Assembly: GCF_000378165.1 (NCBI RefSeq)
Contig: NZ_KB899337.1
Coordinates: 62,001 to 126,000 of the forward strand
DNA: 64,000 nucleotides
Direction of reading: 5' to 3'
Origin: Saccharibacter floricola DSM 15669
GTDB lineage: Bacteria > Pseudomonadota > Alphaproteobacteria > Acetobacterales > Acetobacteraceae
Below are positions 55,555-63,864 of the stretch, one piece after another. The notes under the pieces were generated by a model that worked only from the letters and a program-made list of their open reading frames with translations, had not been told where the DNA came from and did not search any database. A program made the position numbers and the translations under genes. The first letter of the stretch is position 1. Every line of letters starts with the position of its first letter.

Positions 55555-56993
55555 CCGTCATGACCGCTGTATTACAGCATAGTGAACGTGTTGGTTTGTT
55601 TCATTATCGGATAGAAACAGACCTCTGGCGCGCTTTGCTAGAGATGGTTGATAGGACCGTTACCTTTATCGCTTTATGGGTTGATGAGGACGAAGCAACG
55701 CTGCTTTTGCTCTATGATGAAAGCCCTATTTTATTGAGCACGGCTGTCGAAAAGCGCCGTTATTATGCTCCGTCACTTCGTTTCCCCGCAGCTCAATGGC
55801 ATGAACGTTTAGCGCGCGATCTTTGGGGGGTAGAGGCCCTTTCCGCGCGTGATGATCGCGCTTTGCTTGATGATGGATGCTGGCCGCTCACTTGGCCTTT
55901 AGCGCGTGAGCCGATCCCTGTGCAGGGGGAGAGAACATCACCTGACCACCGGCCGGGTATGGTGCCGTCGCGTACGGCGCTGCCGGGCTTATTGGGTGTG
56001 CGGTATGAGGTCGTCAATGGACGGGTGGAGCAGCTTGATGTGCAGATTGCACCGGGGCATCGTGGTGTACTCTCCCAACTTAAGGGACGCACAGTTGCTG
56101 AAGCATTGAAGATTATTAGTCGTGTCAATGCGGCAGGTTTTGTTGCTCATCCTTTGGCTTTTACACGTGCGGTAGAGCAAGCCCAAGCGCAGCTACCAAC
56201 ACCGCGTGAACGTGATACGCGCCTGATCTTGCTCGAGATTGAGCGTATGAGCGTGCATATGTTTGACCTTGCTCAGAGTGCGCGTGCTGCTGGAGCAGAG
56301 CTTTTAGCCACATATAGTGACCATATGCGCGAAGCTCTTGCCCAAACGTGTGAAGAGCATGGAGCATCACGTCGTTTAACCGATATGGTGCGGCCATTAG
56401 ATGAAGGTGGCTGTGCGATCTCTGAAATCGTTCCTCTTGCACAGGCTGTGATCACTGTTGTGTCAGTCTCTCTTCCGCGTCTTATTGGGCTGCATCATGT
56501 GTATGCTTCACGCTTGGAAGGGCTTGCCGTGCTCCCAACAGAGATGGCTTGGGCGTATGGGATTGGTGGGGTCGCTGGGCGTGCGAGTGGGCGGTATGTT
56601 GATCGGCGTGCGCTCGATATTGGCATGCGTCTTGATGCGCTTCGCTCATCGGGACGGCATGAAGGCTGTGCTTTGGCACGCAACCGTCAACGTTTGGCTG
56701 AAATAGGGGATTCAATTACCCTAATGGAGCGTATCCTAGCGAGCATTGGTCTTGATGATGAGGCGCAGGCTTATCCGGTGACTGATGAAGGGGTCGGTGT
56801 GGCGGAAAGCGCTCGCGGCGATATATGGTATTGGGTCACCTTACAACAAGGGAAAATTCAGAAGATCCATATACGTGACCCAGCGCTCCCCCTTCTGACG
56901 GTGCTCGGTGATATTTTAAATGGGCATAAACCAGAGGAGATTGGCGCAGCCTTGCTGTCTTTGGGTATTTCTACTGCCGGTGTGGCGTTGTGA
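55551..56993 (+). CDS. HyfG-like large subunit (NuoC-NuoD fusion) lacking the nickel-binding cysteines
   Basis: A 480-residue protein homologous to HyfG/HycE. Residues 1-125 are the NuoC-like domain (FPAAQWHERLARDLWGVEA matches the PAAxWxERExRDxxG motif). Residues 145-480 are the NuoD-like/large-subunit domain. GHRG at 169-172 and LILLEIERMSVHMFDLAQ are conserved. The N-terminal nickel motif RVCGIC is RVNAAG at 191-196, and the C-terminal DPCxxC region is SLGISTAG at 470-477. All four cysteine ligands are replaced, so no NiFe centre can form. The alignment was made by eye. The start is the ATG overlapping the previous stop. Confidence 0.85.
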   Translation: MTVMTAVLQHSERVGLFHYRIETDLWRALLEMVDRTVTFIALWVDEDEATLLLLYDESPILLSTAVEKRRYYAPSLRFPAAQWHERLARDLWGVEALSARDDRALLDDGCWPLTWPLAREPIPVQGERTSPDHRPGMVPSRTALPGLLGVRYEVVNGRVEQLDVQIAPGHRGVLSQLKGRTVAEALKIISRVNAAGFVAHPLAFTRAVEQAQAQLPTPRERDTRLILLEIERMSVHMFDLAQSARAAGAELLATYSDHMREALAQTCEEHGASRRLTDMVRPLDEGGCAISEIVPLAQAVITVVSVSLPRLIGLHHVYASRLEGLAVLPTEMAWAYGIGGVAGRASGRYVDRRALDIGMRLDALRSSGRHEGCALARNRQRLAEIGDSITLMERILASIGLDDEAQAYPVTDEGVGVAESARGDIWYWVTLQQGKIQKIHIRDPALPLLTVLGDILNGHKPEEIGAALLSLGISTAGVAL

Positions 56994-57009
56994 TAAGGAG
57001 TGTATAAGC

Positions 57010-57486
57010 ATGTCATCAGGCCCATCGACATTGCTTTTTGCTTTTATGGATGCGCAGCGTTGGCGCCCTCGTCCTGTCCCACGTAAGAGAGGGGGCATGA
57101 TCCGGCTTTATGCGTTAGAGACAGGCAGTTGTGAGGGCTGTGCCATGGAGATTGCAGCACTGAACGGCAGTACAATCCCCCTTGAAGGAAGCGGTTTCCA
57201 GCTTGTGGAGGGGCCAGAAGAAGCTGACTGGTTGCTTGTAACGGGAGCTGTGACACGCAGCAGTGCATCTGACCTCGTTGAAGCTTGGCAGGCGATGCCA
57301 GCAGGGAAGTCCATGGTGGCTGTAGGGGCTTGTGCGTTAGATGGTGGGCCTTTTCAGGCAGATTATGCCACTCTTGGTGGGCTTGAGAAGATCAGCCGGG
57401 TTTATCGCACCATTCCCGGCTGTCCACCATCGCCACGTGATATCTTTCAGGCTTTGGTTGCGTTAGCCGATGAAGGATTTTCTTGA
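57010..57486 (+). CDS. HyfI/NuoB-like small subunit with complete [4Fe-4S] ligands
   Basis: A 158-residue protein of the NuoB/hydrogenase small-subunit family. All four proximal-cluster cysteines are present: C41 and C44 in TGSCEGCAMEI, C108 in GACALDGGPF, and C138 in IPGCPPSP. The cluster between large and small subunits can therefore form, although the NiFe site cannot. The ATG has AAGGAG 8 bp upstream. It ends the cluster, and its last 40 bp overlap pssA on the opposite strand. No ferredoxin-like HyfH gene follows. Confidence 0.88.
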   Translation: MSSGPSTLLFAFMDAQRWRPRPVPRKRGGMIRLYALETGSCEGCAMEIAALNGSTIPLEGSGFQLVEGPEEADWLLVTGAVTRSSASDLVEAWQAMPAGKSMVAVGACALDGGPFQADYATLGGLEKISRVYRTIPGCPPSPRDIFQALVALADEGFS

Positions 57487-58322
57487 TCGTCATAGAACAT
57501 TCCATCGCGGGAGGCTTCAGCCTCGCGACGGAGACGCCAATAGGAACGACGCGAGAAGGGAAGCATACCAAGATAGATAAGCCCTGCGGCTGCTAGGGCG
57601 CCCCAAGGTTCTGCAACGAGAATAGCCGCGTAAAGCCCCGTTCCGAGGAGGAGGGGTAAAATATAAAGTGTGGGTACTTTAAAATTTTTGAACGACCAAA
57701 TAGGCACCGTTGAGACAAGCAGAAACGCGGTGCCGACGAGACAGGCTGCAGAAAGCCACGGCGTATGAGAGAATTGTGCAATCTCAGGCAGGCCATTACG
57801 CTCCGCTTCTAACCCGAGAAAGACGGGGAAAAGCGCTAAGAGAGCGCCGGCTGGAGCTGGCACTCCGCTGAAGAAGTTCGCAGCATATTCGGGGGCATTA
57901 TCGTCATCAAGCGTTGCGTTAAAGCGGGCTAAGCGCAACGCCATGCAGACGGTAAACATAATAAACGGCACGAAGGCGAAGCGGCTTGTTGGATGCAACG
58001 CCCACATCATCAACACGAAAGGGGGCGCGACACCGAAGCAGACGAAGTCTGACAGGCTGTCAAACTCCGCACCGAAACGGGATGTCCCGTGTAAAAGGCG
58101 TGCAATACGCCCATCCAGCCCGTCCATGCAGGCTGCCACGAGCAACGCAATTGCTGCATGAGAAAAATGCCCAAGAAGAGCAAATTTAATGCTGCTTAAA
58201 CCGGCGCACAGACCAATCATGGTGAGTATATTAGGGACAAGTCGATTAAAAGACAGGCCCCGTACACGCCGACGTCTGCGCCGGCGTTTTAGGACGGATT
58301 TAGGAGAAGAGCTCTCTGTCAT
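57447..58322 (-). CDS. pssA: CDP-diacylglycerol-serine O-phosphatidyltransferase
   Basis: Makes phosphatidylserine, the precursor of phosphatidylethanolamine, in the inner membrane. It has 291 residues with about eight hydrophobic segments. The CDP-alcohol motif DG-x2-AR-x8-G-x3-D-x3-D is seen as DGLDGRIARLLHG followed by FGAEFDSLSD. The basic N-terminus (VLKRRRRRRRVRGLSFNRLV) is typical of the proteobacterial PssA. The start at 58322 lies 10 bp after the psd stop. It forms an operon with psd. Confidence 0.94.
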   Translation of the reverse strand: MTESSSPKSVLKRRRRRRRVRGLSFNRLVPNILTMIGLCAGLSSIKFALLGHFSHAAIALLVAACMDGLDGRIARLLHGTSRFGAEFDSLSDFVCFGVAPPFVLMMWALHPTSRFAFVPFIMFTVCMALRLARFNATLDDDNAPEYAANFFSGVPAPAGALLALFPVFLGLEAERNGLPEIAQFSHTPWLSAACLVGTAFLLVSTVPIWSFKNFKVPTLYILPLLLGTGLYAAILVAEPWGALAAAGLIYLGMLPFSRRSYWRLRREAEASRDGMFYDDQENPSSANATKA

Positions 58323-58332
58323 GCTGATGCTT

Positions 58333-59010
58333 TCACAGTTCCGCAATAACCGTTTCGCCCCCAATCATGGTCTGCCCAACCCGAACTTTAGGGGTCACAC
58401 CGGGGGGAAGATAAATGTCTGTGCGGGAGCCAAAGCGGATCAAACCAAAGAGATCCCCTGCTTTGAGTGTATCCCCTTCAGAGACATCGCAGAGAATGCG
58501 CCGCGCAATCAGCCCAGCAATCTGCACAACAGCGATCTGCCGGCCATCAGCCATGGTTACGCAGAGCTCATTACGCTCATTATGTTCCGAGGCTTTGTCG
58601 AGGCTGGCGTTTAGGAAGCGTCCAGAATGATAGGCACGCTTGGTAATCGTGCCATCAACAGGGATTCGGTTGACATGCACATTCAGCACGGAAAGGAAGG
58701 TGGACACGCGCCACACAGGCTCATCGCCCATCTCTAATGCTGGAGGAGGGGCGACGCGTGTGACAGAGGTGATACGGCCATCCGCACTGGCAAGCACGAG
58801 CTTTCCATCTTCAGGAGGGAAGCGCTTGGGATTGCGGAAGAAATACAGGCAAAACCCGGTAAAGGCGAGGCCGGCTGTACCCAGTGCGCGGGTAAAGCGC
58901 CAAGGGGTTGCACGCCCTAAAAGCCCCACAAGCATACCTCCTCCTAGAAAAGGAGTGGCTGCGCGATGAGGGGGGGATAGGACGAGTTTAAAAGACTGGA
59001 TCAGTGACAT
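58333..59010 (-). CDS. psd: Phosphatidylserine decarboxylase proenzyme
   Basis: Converts phosphatidylserine to phosphatidylethanolamine. It has 225 residues, the short type found in alphaproteobacteria. Self-cleavage should occur at the G-S bond in [12 protein letters not shown], near the C-terminus; the serine becomes the pyruvoyl group. FRNPKRFPP and the [12 protein letters not shown] region are family signatures. Start at the ATG 59010 ([16 protein letters not shown]). It directly precedes pssA, so the two steps are coexpressed. Confidence 0.94.
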   Translation of the reverse strand: MSLIQSFKLVLSPPHRAATPFLGGGMLVGLLGRATPWRFTRALGTAGLAFTGFCLYFFRNPKRFPPEDGKLVLASADGRITSVTRVAPPPALEMGDEPVWRVSTFLSVLNVHVNRIPVDGTITKRAYHSGRFLNASLDKASEHNERNELCVTMADGRQIAVVQIAGLIARRILCDVSEGDTLKAGDLFGLIRFGSRTDIYLPPGVTPKVRVGQTMIGGETVIAEL

Positions 59011-59675
59011 AATGCTTACTCTTACGATACCGGTGCGGTGGGTCAAGGACTTGACGCATTCTGAAGACGCTCTGTGAGGCTTTCTTCATCTATATAGGGC
59101 AAAAAGGAGATGAACCGGGACGTATATGTCACGCAATGACCTTTTCTACGGCCCTTTAGAGACTAACATTTTAAGCGAGTGATAAACAATGATCTCATAG
59201 TGGCTGTTTTGCCGTTTTGATTGTATCATGGATTAAAGCGCGTAGGGCGATGTTGCTGTAGCAGGTTTGTGATATGTCTTAATGTTTGAATGCTGCTTTG
59301 AACGATTTTGAGCATCTGGCGAGTGAAGGGCAACCGTAGGTTACTCCTGTATGATACCTCTACCAGCCATCAGAATTTGATCAATATGAGTGGGAGTGGC
59401 ATAGTGAGATGTTATTACTCATGCGGTCTTTGAGGTCACTCTCTACGCGATAGTGATGAGATGGCTTTGGTATGCGCCGTCTGTCTAACCTTTCGGCAAG
59501 AAGTCAGTTATGGCCGAGCAGGGGTATCATCGTTCAAAATGATGCTCTTTTCTGTGCGTAAACAGAACTCCAATATTTTGATCGTCATGCATGTTCTGCA
59601 CAAAAGATGAACCGCGATTATCGTGGGAAAACGGTGACGTGAGCATGGATATAATGAAAGAAAGGACACTATATT
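59011..59675. other. 665-bp intergenic region without a recognisable gene
   Basis: This is the longest gap in the window, between divergent psd and gloB. It must hold both promoters. A ribosome-binding-like AAGGAG at 59104 is followed by two tiny frames (59110-59139, 9 codons; 59126-59182, 18 codons). Parts of the minus strand around 59230-59340 read as a short amphipathic helical peptide but have no clean start. I cannot tell decayed coding sequence from plain regulatory DNA. Confidence 0.5.
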
Positions 59676-60386
59676 ATGGATATTAAGATTCAAGCTGTTC
59701 CTGTTTTGAAAGACAATTATGCGTGGCTTCTCCACTCGGAAGCTGGAGGAACTATTGTTGTCGACCCTGGTCAATCAGAGCCTGTGCGTAAGGCGCTAGG
59801 AGATCGACGGTTAGATGCTATTCTTCTCACCCATTACCATAGTGATCACACAGCGGGGGCTGATGCGCTGAAGCAGGCTTATGGCGCGATGATTTACGGC
59901 CCAGATAATGTCGCAGCTTCTGTCGATACGGCGGTAAAAGGGGGAGAGCAGCTGACATTTGCTGGGGTCAAGATTGATGTTCTTTCCACGCCAGGTCATG
60001 CGGAAGGCCATGTGTCCTATGTACAGCCCGACGTGCCGGCTTTATTCACAGGTGATGTGCTCTTTAGTGGGGGGTGTGGGCGTTTATTTGACGGCACAGC
60101 GGCGGAGATGTTCGCGAGTTTACGTCTTTATGATCCCTTACCGGATAACACATTGGTTTGCGCAGGGCACGAATATACAGAGGCGAACCTAGCTTTTATT
60201 GCGGCTCATACAGCGCAGCCTAATGACGCTTTTCAGCAGCGCTATCGGGAGGTAAAAGCGCTTCGGGAGCAGGGGAAGCCCACCTTGCCTGTCGCGTTAA
60301 AAGTGGAGCGAGAGACAAACCCGTTCCTTCAGGCGCGCACGGTTGAGGAACTCGCTCATTGGCGCCACCTGAAAGATCAAGCGTAA
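59676..60386 (+). CDS. gloB: Hydroxyacylglutathione hydrolase (glyoxalase II)
   Basis: Hydrolyses S-D-lactoylglutathione in methylglyoxal detoxification. It has 236 residues. The metallo-beta-lactamase fold is shown by LTHYHSDHTAGADA (metal-binding THxHxDH), STPGHAEGHVSYV, LFTGDVLFSGGCGR and CAGHEYTEAN. The C-terminal substrate-binding segment with LKVERETNPFLQA is present. AAAGGA lies before the ATG. It converges on nadC with 3 bp between them. Confidence 0.95.
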   Translation: MDIKIQAVPVLKDNYAWLLHSEAGGTIVVDPGQSEPVRKALGDRRLDAILLTHYHSDHTAGADALKQAYGAMIYGPDNVAASVDTAVKGGEQLTFAGVKIDVLSTPGHAEGHVSYVQPDVPALFTGDVLFSGGCGRLFDGTAAEMFASLRLYDPLPDNTLVCAGHEYTEANLAFIAAHTAQPNDAFQQRYREVKALREQGKPTLPVALKVERETNPFLQARTVEELAHWRHLKDQA

Positions 60387-60389
60387 CAA

Positions 60390-61250
60390 TCAGGCGTCGA
60401 TATCAAGGCCGATATCAAGAGCGGTGACGCTATGAGTTAGCCAGCCGAGGGAGAGGACATCAACCCCAGTTTCAGCCTTAGAGCGCGCTGTATCGGGGGT
60501 GATGCCTCCTGATGCTTCGGCAATGGCACGACCATTGATCATGGAAACCGCGCGGCGGAGTTGGTCGGGGTCCATATTATCCAGAAGATAGGCATCAGCT
60601 CCACCGCATGACAAAGCTTCTTCAAGCTGCTCAAGGGCATCCACTTCCAGCTCGATCTTCATCAAATGCCCGGCCCGCCCGCGAGCCGCTTTCAGGGCTT
60701 CCTTAATCGTACCACCGAGCAGGGCAATGTGATTGTCTTTGAGCATAATCGCGTCATCCAGCCGATGACGATGGTTGCTTCCCCCACCAGCACGCACGGC
60801 GTATTTTTGCACGGCGCGTAAACCGGGAAGGGTTTTGCGGGTGCAGCAGACATCAACGCCTGTGCCTTTCACCGCATGAACAATGGCTGCTGTTGTGCTG
60901 GCAATCCCGCTCAGATGGGAGAGCAGATTAAGAGCGACACGCTCACCTCCCAAAATAGCAGCGGCAGAGCCCTCAACTGTGGCCAGAGCATCACCGGGTT
61001 TAATGATCGCTCCTTCTGCCATAAGGGGTGTAAAGTGCGTAGCTCCGTCAAGCGCATGAAAGGCGAGGTGGGCACCGGGTAGTCCCGCAAGGACACCATG
61101 ATGGCGCGCTCGGAAGACAGCGCGAAGTGTTTTTTGATGACCAAGGAGTGCTTGGGTGGTGACATCCCCGCCTGTCCCAAAATCTTCACGCAAAGCGGTG
61201 GTGACGAGGGGTTCCCAAAGAAGGTCGGGGAGGAAAAGGGCAGCGGTCAT
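60390..61250 (-). CDS. nadC: Nicotinate-nucleotide diphosphorylase (carboxylating)
   Basis: Quinolinate phosphoribosyltransferase, third step of NAD synthesis from aspartate. It has 286 residues. Blocks: LREDFGTGGDVTTQALLGHQ, CTRKTLPGLRAVQKYAVRAG, GGSNHRHRLDDAIMLKDNHI and EASGGITPDTA. It lies 11 bp downstream of nadB in the nadA-nadB-nadC operon. Confidence 0.97.
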   Translation of the reverse strand: MTAALFLPDLLWEPLVTTALREDFGTGGDVTTQALLGHQKTLRAVFRARHHGVLAGLPGAHLAFHALDGATHFTPLMAEGAIIKPGDALATVEGSAAAILGGERVALNLLSHLSGIASTTAAIVHAVKGTGVDVCCTRKTLPGLRAVQKYAVRAGGGSNHRHRLDDAIMLKDNHIALLGGTIKEALKAARGRAGHLMKIELEVDALEQLEEALSCGGADAYLLDNMDPDQLRRAVSMINGRAIAEASGGITPDTARSKAETGVDVLSLGWLTHSVTALDIGLDIDA

Positions 61251-61261
61251 GAGTGAAGCTT

Positions 61262-62731
61262 TCAGGCAGAGGGGAGATCGACAAGTGTCCAGCTTTGGCG
61301 CTGGGGAGAGCGGCTTGTTGGAGCGTCTTCACGCCAATGACTGCCACGGCTCTCTGTGCGATGAAGGGCAGCCCAAGCGATAAAGGAGGCAGTCAGAGCT
61401 GGGCCATAATGGCGCGCTAGCGGGAGTGCTTTTTCTAACAGGGCGCGTAATCCGTCTTCATGGCGCAAAATTCCCGCCTGCTCTTCCATCAGATCGTTTA
61501 GTGTCCATGTGGGAGACAAGAAAGGAACGCGCGGCGTTGGCGCGCTGAGTGGGATGAAAGGCGTGCTGTGCGCGTCAATATCTTCGGCAATCCATTTCCC
61601 GCAGACGAGCGCCTCAAGGAGAGAGTTGCTCGCTAAACGGTTCGCGCCGTGTAGCCCTGTGCAGGCCACTTCACCATTCGCCCATAATCCTGGGAGGGAA
61701 CTGCGGCCATGATGGTCAACAGCGATACCGCCCATATGGTAATGCATGGCCGGTTTAACGGGGAGGCGCTGCGTGTCTGGGTCTAACCCCGCTGCATGGC
61801 AGGCTTTGGTAATAGCAGGGAAGCGGGCGCTGAAGGGGCGGCCTTTGAAATGACGCCCATCAAGATAAACCTGATGACCGGCTTTCAGTTGAGCGGCGAT
61901 CGCACGACTAACGACATCACGAGGGGCCAGCTCTTTGGTAAAGCGTTCGCCATTTTCTAAGACGAGAGGGGCACCAGCGCCACGCACGGCTTCACTAATG
62001 AGAGGGCGACGTGTTTGTGTTGGGCCAGCCGCTAGGGAGGTCGGATGGAATTGCGTAAATTCCATATCTCCCAAACGTGCCCCGGCCAAGGCAGCATGGG
62101 CGATGCCCATCCCTTTGTTGCTCAGAGGGATAGTGGTGTGGCGATAGAGCCCGCCACAGCTCCCAGTGGCGAGAATGCAGCATTGTGTGGGGATAAATCC
62201 GCCGGACACCCACACCCCACGCAGTAACCCATCTTCATGATGGAGCCCTTCGAGAGTTTGGCCTGTCAGCACATGAATGCGCGATGTTGCGCGTACTTTT
62301 TCCCACAATGAAGAGGTAATATAAGCACCGCTTTGATCGCCTCCTGCATAAACAACGCGCGGTCGGCTATGCGCCCCTTCGAGATGAAGGGCGAGAGAGC
62401 CCGATTCATCACGAGCAAGCGGCACACCCCAGCGAAGGAGCGTTTCAACAGCAGAGGGGCCGGCTTGCGTGATCGCTCGCACGATCGCTTCATCACAAAG
62501 ACCAGCACCTGCGCGGAGTGTATCGCGTGCATGATCCTCAGGGGTATCATCCGGCCCAATGGCCGCAGCCATTCCGCCTTGGGCGAGCTGGGTGGAGGAG
62601 CCCTCACCGTTGGAGTGAGGAGAGAGCAGCACGCATGGTTGTTTGAGGTGGAGCGCCACAGACAGGCCCGCTAAGCCGGAGCCAATAATGACGGGCCAGC
62701 CTGTGTAGGAAGAAAGGAGCGGATCTGTCAT
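61262..62731 (-). CDS. nadB: L-aspartate oxidase
   Basis: FAD enzyme that oxidises aspartate to iminoaspartate, first step of de novo NAD synthesis. It has 489 residues. The FAD Rossmann motif is VIIGSGLAGLSVAL. Family stretches are STQLAQGGMAAAI, MEFTQFHPTSL, HYHMGGIAVDHHGRSSLPGL and GLHGANRLASNSLLEALVCG. Its C-terminal domain is somewhat short but complete. It starts 48 bp after nadA, with a hairpin in the gap. Confidence 0.96.
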   Translation of the reverse strand: MTDPLLSSYTGWPVIIGSGLAGLSVALHLKQPCVLLSPHSNGEGSSTQLAQGGMAAAIGPDDTPEDHARDTLRAGAGLCDEAIVRAITQAGPSAVETLLRWGVPLARDESGSLALHLEGAHSRPRVVYAGGDQSGAYITSSLWEKVRATSRIHVLTGQTLEGLHHEDGLLRGVWVSGGFIPTQCCILATGSCGGLYRHTTIPLSNKGMGIAHAALAGARLGDMEFTQFHPTSLAAGPTQTRRPLISEAVRGAGAPLVLENGERFTKELAPRDVVSRAIAAQLKAGHQVYLDGRHFKGRPFSARFPAITKACHAAGLDPDTQRLPVKPAMHYHMGGIAVDHHGRSSLPGLWANGEVACTGLHGANRLASNSLLEALVCGKWIAEDIDAHSTPFIPLSAPTPRVPFLSPTWTLNDLMEEQAGILRHEDGLRALLEKALPLARHYGPALTASFIAWAALHRTESRGSHWREDAPTSRSPQRQSWTLVDLPSA

Positions 62732-62750
62732 AGGAGGTCTGCCTCAATGT

Positions 62751-62773
62751 TCTCCAGAGGGGGCCTCTGGAGA
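62751..62773 (-). other. Hairpin between nadA and nadB
   Basis: TCTCCAGAGG and CCTCTGGAGA form a perfect 10-bp stem with a 3-base loop (CCC on the minus strand). No T-run follows, so it is not a standard terminator. It may stabilise the nadA mRNA end or tune nadB translation. Confidence 0.6.
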
Positions 62774-62779
62774 GGGTGG

Positions 62780-63769
62780 TTAGAGGGCGAGCATCCGTTC
62801 GACGGAACGACGAGCAGGCTCTTGATGCTCAGCGGCGATGGTGACTTCTGTGCTCATTGTTTCCAGCGACCGACGAATGTTCTTTAACGTAATGCGCTTC
62901 ATATGAGGGCATAGATTGCAGGGACGTACAAACTGCGTGTCTGGGAACATCGTCGAAAGGTTATCGCTCATAGAGCATTCAGTAATGAGCAACACCTTAT
63001 CAGGATGATTATTCTCAATATAGCTGATCATACTCGCTGTAGAGCCTGCGTGATCGGCTTCAGCAACGACTTCTGGTGCACATTCTGGGTGAGCAATGAC
63101 GTGGAGGCTGTCTTTATGCATGCGCCGATATTGGCGGATCTCTGGTGGGGTGAAGCGCTCATGCACTTCGCAGCGTGCCGACCATGTGTGCATTTTAATA
63201 CCCGTTTCGTTTTCAATATTACGAGCGAGATATTCATCTGGGATCATAATAACCTCGGGCACACCAAGGCTTTCAACAACGCGGCGGGCGTTCCCCGAGG
63301 TGCAACACACGTCCGTTTCGGCTTTTACAGCAGCAGAACTATTGACGTAGGTGACGACGGGAACACCGGGATGGCGTGCTCTGAGTGTGCGAACATTCTC
63401 CGCTGTGATGCCCTCAGCGAGGGAGCAGCCGGCCATTTCATCGGGGATGAGCACGGTTTTCTCTGGGTTCAGCATTTTCACGGTTTCAGCCATGAAATGC
63501 ACCCCAGCCATAAGGACGACCTGTTGTTTAATATTTTGTGCTTCACGCGCTAGGGCGAGGCTGTCTCCACGAATATCGGCGACACCGTGGAAGATCTCTG
63601 GCGTTTGGTAATTATGGGCCAAAATGACAGCATCATGCTTATGTTTAAGCGCGAGGATGGCTTCGATGTCATCAGCAAAAAGCTGCTCCCAATCTTCCCG
63701 CGCCATGAGGGAAGAAACCGGACGATAGAGATCATCACGTGACGGAAGAGCGACGGTGGCCTGCACCAT
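62780..63769 (-). CDS. nadA: Quinolinate synthase
   Basis: [4Fe-4S] enzyme that condenses iminoaspartate with dihydroxyacetone phosphate to quinolinate. It has 329 residues. The three cluster cysteines are in DEMAGCSLAEG, the TDVCCTSGNA region and RPCNLCPHMKRI. VILAHNYQTPEI and GDSLALAREAQ are substrate-site blocks. AAGGA lies about 10 bp before the ATG. First gene of nadA-nadB-nadC, preceded by an inverted repeat at 63795-63815. Confidence 0.97.
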   Translation of the reverse strand: MVQATVALPSRDDLYRPVSSLMAREDWEQLFADDIEAILALKHKHDAVILAHNYQTPEIFHGVADIRGDSLALAREAQNIKQQVVLMAGVHFMAETVKMLNPEKTVLIPDEMAGCSLAEGITAENVRTLRARHPGVPVVTYVNSSAAVKAETDVCCTSGNARRVVESLGVPEVIMIPDEYLARNIENETGIKMHTWSARCEVHERFTPPEIRQYRRMHKDSLHVIAHPECAPEVVAEADHAGSTASMISYIENNHPDKVLLITECSMSDNLSTMFPDTQFVRPCNLCPHMKRITLKNIRRSLETMSTEVTIAAEHQEPARRSVERMLAL

Positions 63770-63794
63770 AATAGAGAAATCCTTATGAATGTTC

Positions 63795-63815
63795 TTATAC
63801 TCAGTATGAGCATAA
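63795..63815. promoter_or_regulatory. Inverted repeat upstream of nadA, candidate NrtR operator
   Basis: TTATACTC and GAGCATAA are inverted repeats with a 5-base centre (AGTAT) and one mismatch. They lie 26 bp upstream of the nadA start codon and 50 bp downstream of the probable nrtR stop. The position fits a repressor site over the promoter. Assignment to NrtR is inferred from the neighbouring gene. Confidence 0.5.
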
Positions 63816-63864
63816 AAGAGCGCATAAGAAAAGGGTTTCTAGAAAAAGAGAGATTAAAAGCGCG

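Noticed and set aside
51637-57486. Annotation of the cluster as an active hydrogenase or formate hydrogenlyase
   Set aside because: The nickel ligands are missing, and no HyfH ferredoxin, formate dehydrogenase or hyp maturation gene is in the window.
59126-59182. 18-codon frame with an upstream AAGGAG
   Set aside because: The ribosome-binding site is 16 bp away from its ATG and directly touches another ATG, so neither frame is well placed. Listed only as an observation.
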